Positions 63,017-64,000 of a stretch of DNA of 64,000 nt are shown here, in pieces; the first letter of the stretch is position 1; each line of letters begins with the position of its first letter. The notes under the pieces were generated by a model. That model was not told the DNA's origin. It saw nothing but the letters and a program-made list of their open reading frames with translations, and made no database searches. This stretch comes from Prochlorococcus sp. AG-388-A01. Its GTDB lineage: Bacteria > Cyanobacteriota > Cyanobacteriia > PCC-6307 > Cyanobiaceae. The stretch is from assembly GCA_003279945.1 (NCBI GenBank), contig QCGK01000004.1, positions 46,889-110,888 on the forward strand. Direction: 5' to 3'. A program made the position numbers and the translations under genes.

Positions 63017-63091
63017 CTAAAATGAAGCGGTAACCTTTTTTATCATTTCATCTAAACCCTTGCTTTTGTCGCTGATATCTAGAACTTTCTT
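63017..63091 (-). pseudogene. C-terminal remnant of an unknown gene
   Basis: Minus-strand reading of about 25 codons, KKKVLDISDKSKGLDEMIKK then VTASF and a stop; a stop also bounds it upstream, and no normal start is near the beginning. Protein-like and probably a broken 3' gene end. Confidence 0.35.
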
Positions 63092-63123
63092 TTAGAAATC
63101 AAAAAAATATCTTAAATCTCTTT

Positions 63124-63161
63124 CGGGGTTTACATAGACATACTGATCAGATAAGACCCCG
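63124..63161. other. CGGGGT/ACCCCG stem with long loop
   Basis: A GC-rich 6-bp stem in AT-rich DNA encloses 26 bases. It could be part of a structured RNA or a remnant. Not followed by a T-run. Confidence 0.35.
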
Positions 63162-63192
63162 CGCCAACCCTAACTTGCTAACAAAAAATTTA

Positions 63193-63231
63193 ATTGACAG
63201 TCGATCTAAAATAATAAGTAAAAAGATTTCT
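63193..63231 (+). repeat. Dispersed element copy 7
   Basis: ATTGACAGTCGATCTAAAAT followed by AATAAGTAAAAAGATTTCT, ending 2 bases before ATG 63234. The core is intact but no GC hairpin is present. Confidence 0.7.
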
Positions 63232-63233
63232 AA

Positions 63234-63707
63234 ATGAAGAAAGCATTAGCAATTGCAGGAATACTGGCTATTATAATTACACCAACATGTTCTTTTGCTG
63301 ATCATTTAGAACCAAAAGAAAGTAAGATAAAACCAGGTAGTAACTTAGCTCATACAGATCTGAGTGGGCGAGATCTTAGTGGTGCCAACCTCTTTCTTGC
63401 CACCCTTAGGGATGCCAACCTTAGTGACGCCGATCTGAGTGGAGCCAGCCTGTGGCTTACCAATCTTAGGGATGCCAACTTGAGTGGTGCCAACCTGAGT
63501 TTTGCCAGCCTGATTTTTGCCAGCCTGAGGGGTGCCGACCTAAGTGGTGCCAACCTGAGGGATGCCAACCTGACTAGTACCGACCTAAGTGGTGCCGACC
63601 TAAGTGGTGCGGACCTGACGGGCATTACTGCGAACAATCTCAAAAGTTGTCCTAGATTTTTAACAGGAGGATGGGTCTGCGAAAACAATTCACTAATACA
63701 ACGCTGA
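63234..63707 (+). CDS. Exported pentapeptide-repeat protein (157 aa)
   Basis: A signal peptide (ALAIAGILAIIITPTCSFA, cleavage likely before DH) precedes about 20 near-perfect pentapeptide repeats of the A(D/N)LSG type (LSGRDLSGANLFLATLRDAN start). The tail has two Cys (SCPRFLTGGWVC), possibly a disulfide cap. Repeats are also nearly identical at DNA level and less AT-rich than the region, indicating recent expansion or transfer. Unlike the copy at 15973, the repeat is highly regular. Confidence 0.82.
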   Translation: MKKALAIAGILAIIITPTCSFADHLEPKESKIKPGSNLAHTDLSGRDLSGANLFLATLRDANLSDADLSGASLWLTNLRDANLSGANLSFASLIFASLRGADLSGANLRDANLTSTDLSGADLSGADLTGITANNLKSCPRFLTGGWVCENNSLIQR

Positions 63708-63837
63708 TTTATACATCTAAACCCTTACTAGTGATTAAGTAAGATTATTAGTTTTCTATTTGTCTAAGTATTTTTACTTATATGTTGAATTGAAGACTTT
63801 AAATAATTAATTTTTGTTTTTGCTTTATATATAAATA

Positions 63838-63993
63838 ATGGATAAAGAACATTTAGTTGATTTAATATCTACTAGCATTATTTCTGAGATGAAAGATCTC
63901 GAAATTGATGAGGTAAAATTTACTGCAAATAATTATTTAAATAATCTGAATTTAAATCAGCTTAGAATAATTTCTAAAGAATTTATTTTGTAA
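63838..63993 (+). CDS. Small soluble protein, paralogue of 38528-38683 (51 aa)
   Basis: The 51 residues begin MDKEHLVDLIS and end LNLNQLRIISKEFIL, with 28 of 51 identical to 38528-38683 over identical length. The conserved ends and variable middle suggest a binding or regulatory peptide; no function known. Confidence 0.65.
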   Translation: MDKEHLVDLISTSIISEMKDLEIDEVKFTANNYLNNLNLNQLRIISKEFIL

Positions 63994-64000
63994 TTTTTAT

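Noticed and set aside
63350..63688. 112-residue minus-strand ORF opposite the pentapeptide gene
   Set aside because: Low-complexity Leu/Arg/Ser repeat produced by the antisense of the pentapeptide array; the plus strand has signal peptide and family pattern.
1..64000. CRISPR array, transposase, integrase or rRNA
   Set aside because: No regularly spaced direct repeats, no DDE or tyrosine/serine recombinase motif and no rRNA sequence were seen while reading both strands.

Overview
The window is a stretch of an AT-rich, tightly packed picocyanobacterial chromosome, almost certainly a high-light-adapted Prochlorococcus. The basis is: kaiB and kaiC without kaiA, the kinase NblS, a plant-type ferredoxin, several single-helix high-light-inducible (Hli) proteins, a lipid A pathway gene block, acyl-lipid desaturases, very AT-rich spacers and many very short membrane ORFs. 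The strain cannot be named from this sequence alone.

Positions 1-34.8 kb are conserved core genome. They hold, in order, an envelope operon on the minus strand (bamA-lpxC-fabZ-lpxA-lpxB, the last cut by the window edge); divergent purC and purD; nblS; kaiC and kaiB; rplU-rpmA; truB, a SpoIID-like protein and RNase Z; petF, prmA and serA; an S4-domain gene and tRNA-Val; a circularly permuted photolyase-like gene; a stripped-down NAD-ligase-like gene; an SDR; murD; pirin; GAF and BaiN-type flavoprotein genes; and an EamA transporter. Genes often overlap by a few bases and spacers are short.

From about 34.8 kb to the end the character changes. Recognisable enzymes (two fatty-acid desaturases, an LptF/LptG-type permease, DUF1543, DUF938, a LOG-family protein, dienelactone hydrolase, an OafA/SGNH acyltransferase) are separated by long AT-rich stretches. 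These stretches hold dozens of 29-60 residue ORFs, many with one membrane helix, and four hli genes. Several small proteins occur as paralogous pairs within the window (38528/63838, 44500/54876, 51845/56828, 26932/37691, 35044/36315, 54625/54990). This fits an accessory, stress-responsive island that grows by duplication and decay.

The most unusual structure lies at 53-63 kb. A short element with consensus ATTGACARTCGATCTAAA, usually followed by a small hairpin and a T-run, recurs seven times in the same orientation, five times just ahead of an ORF. Nearby are minus-strand C-terminal remnants of broken genes (including what looks like the end of dnaB), a second dispersed repeat and a transferred-looking acyltransferase. 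Whether the element is a promoter-leader, a small RNA or a mobile sequence cannot be decided by reading.
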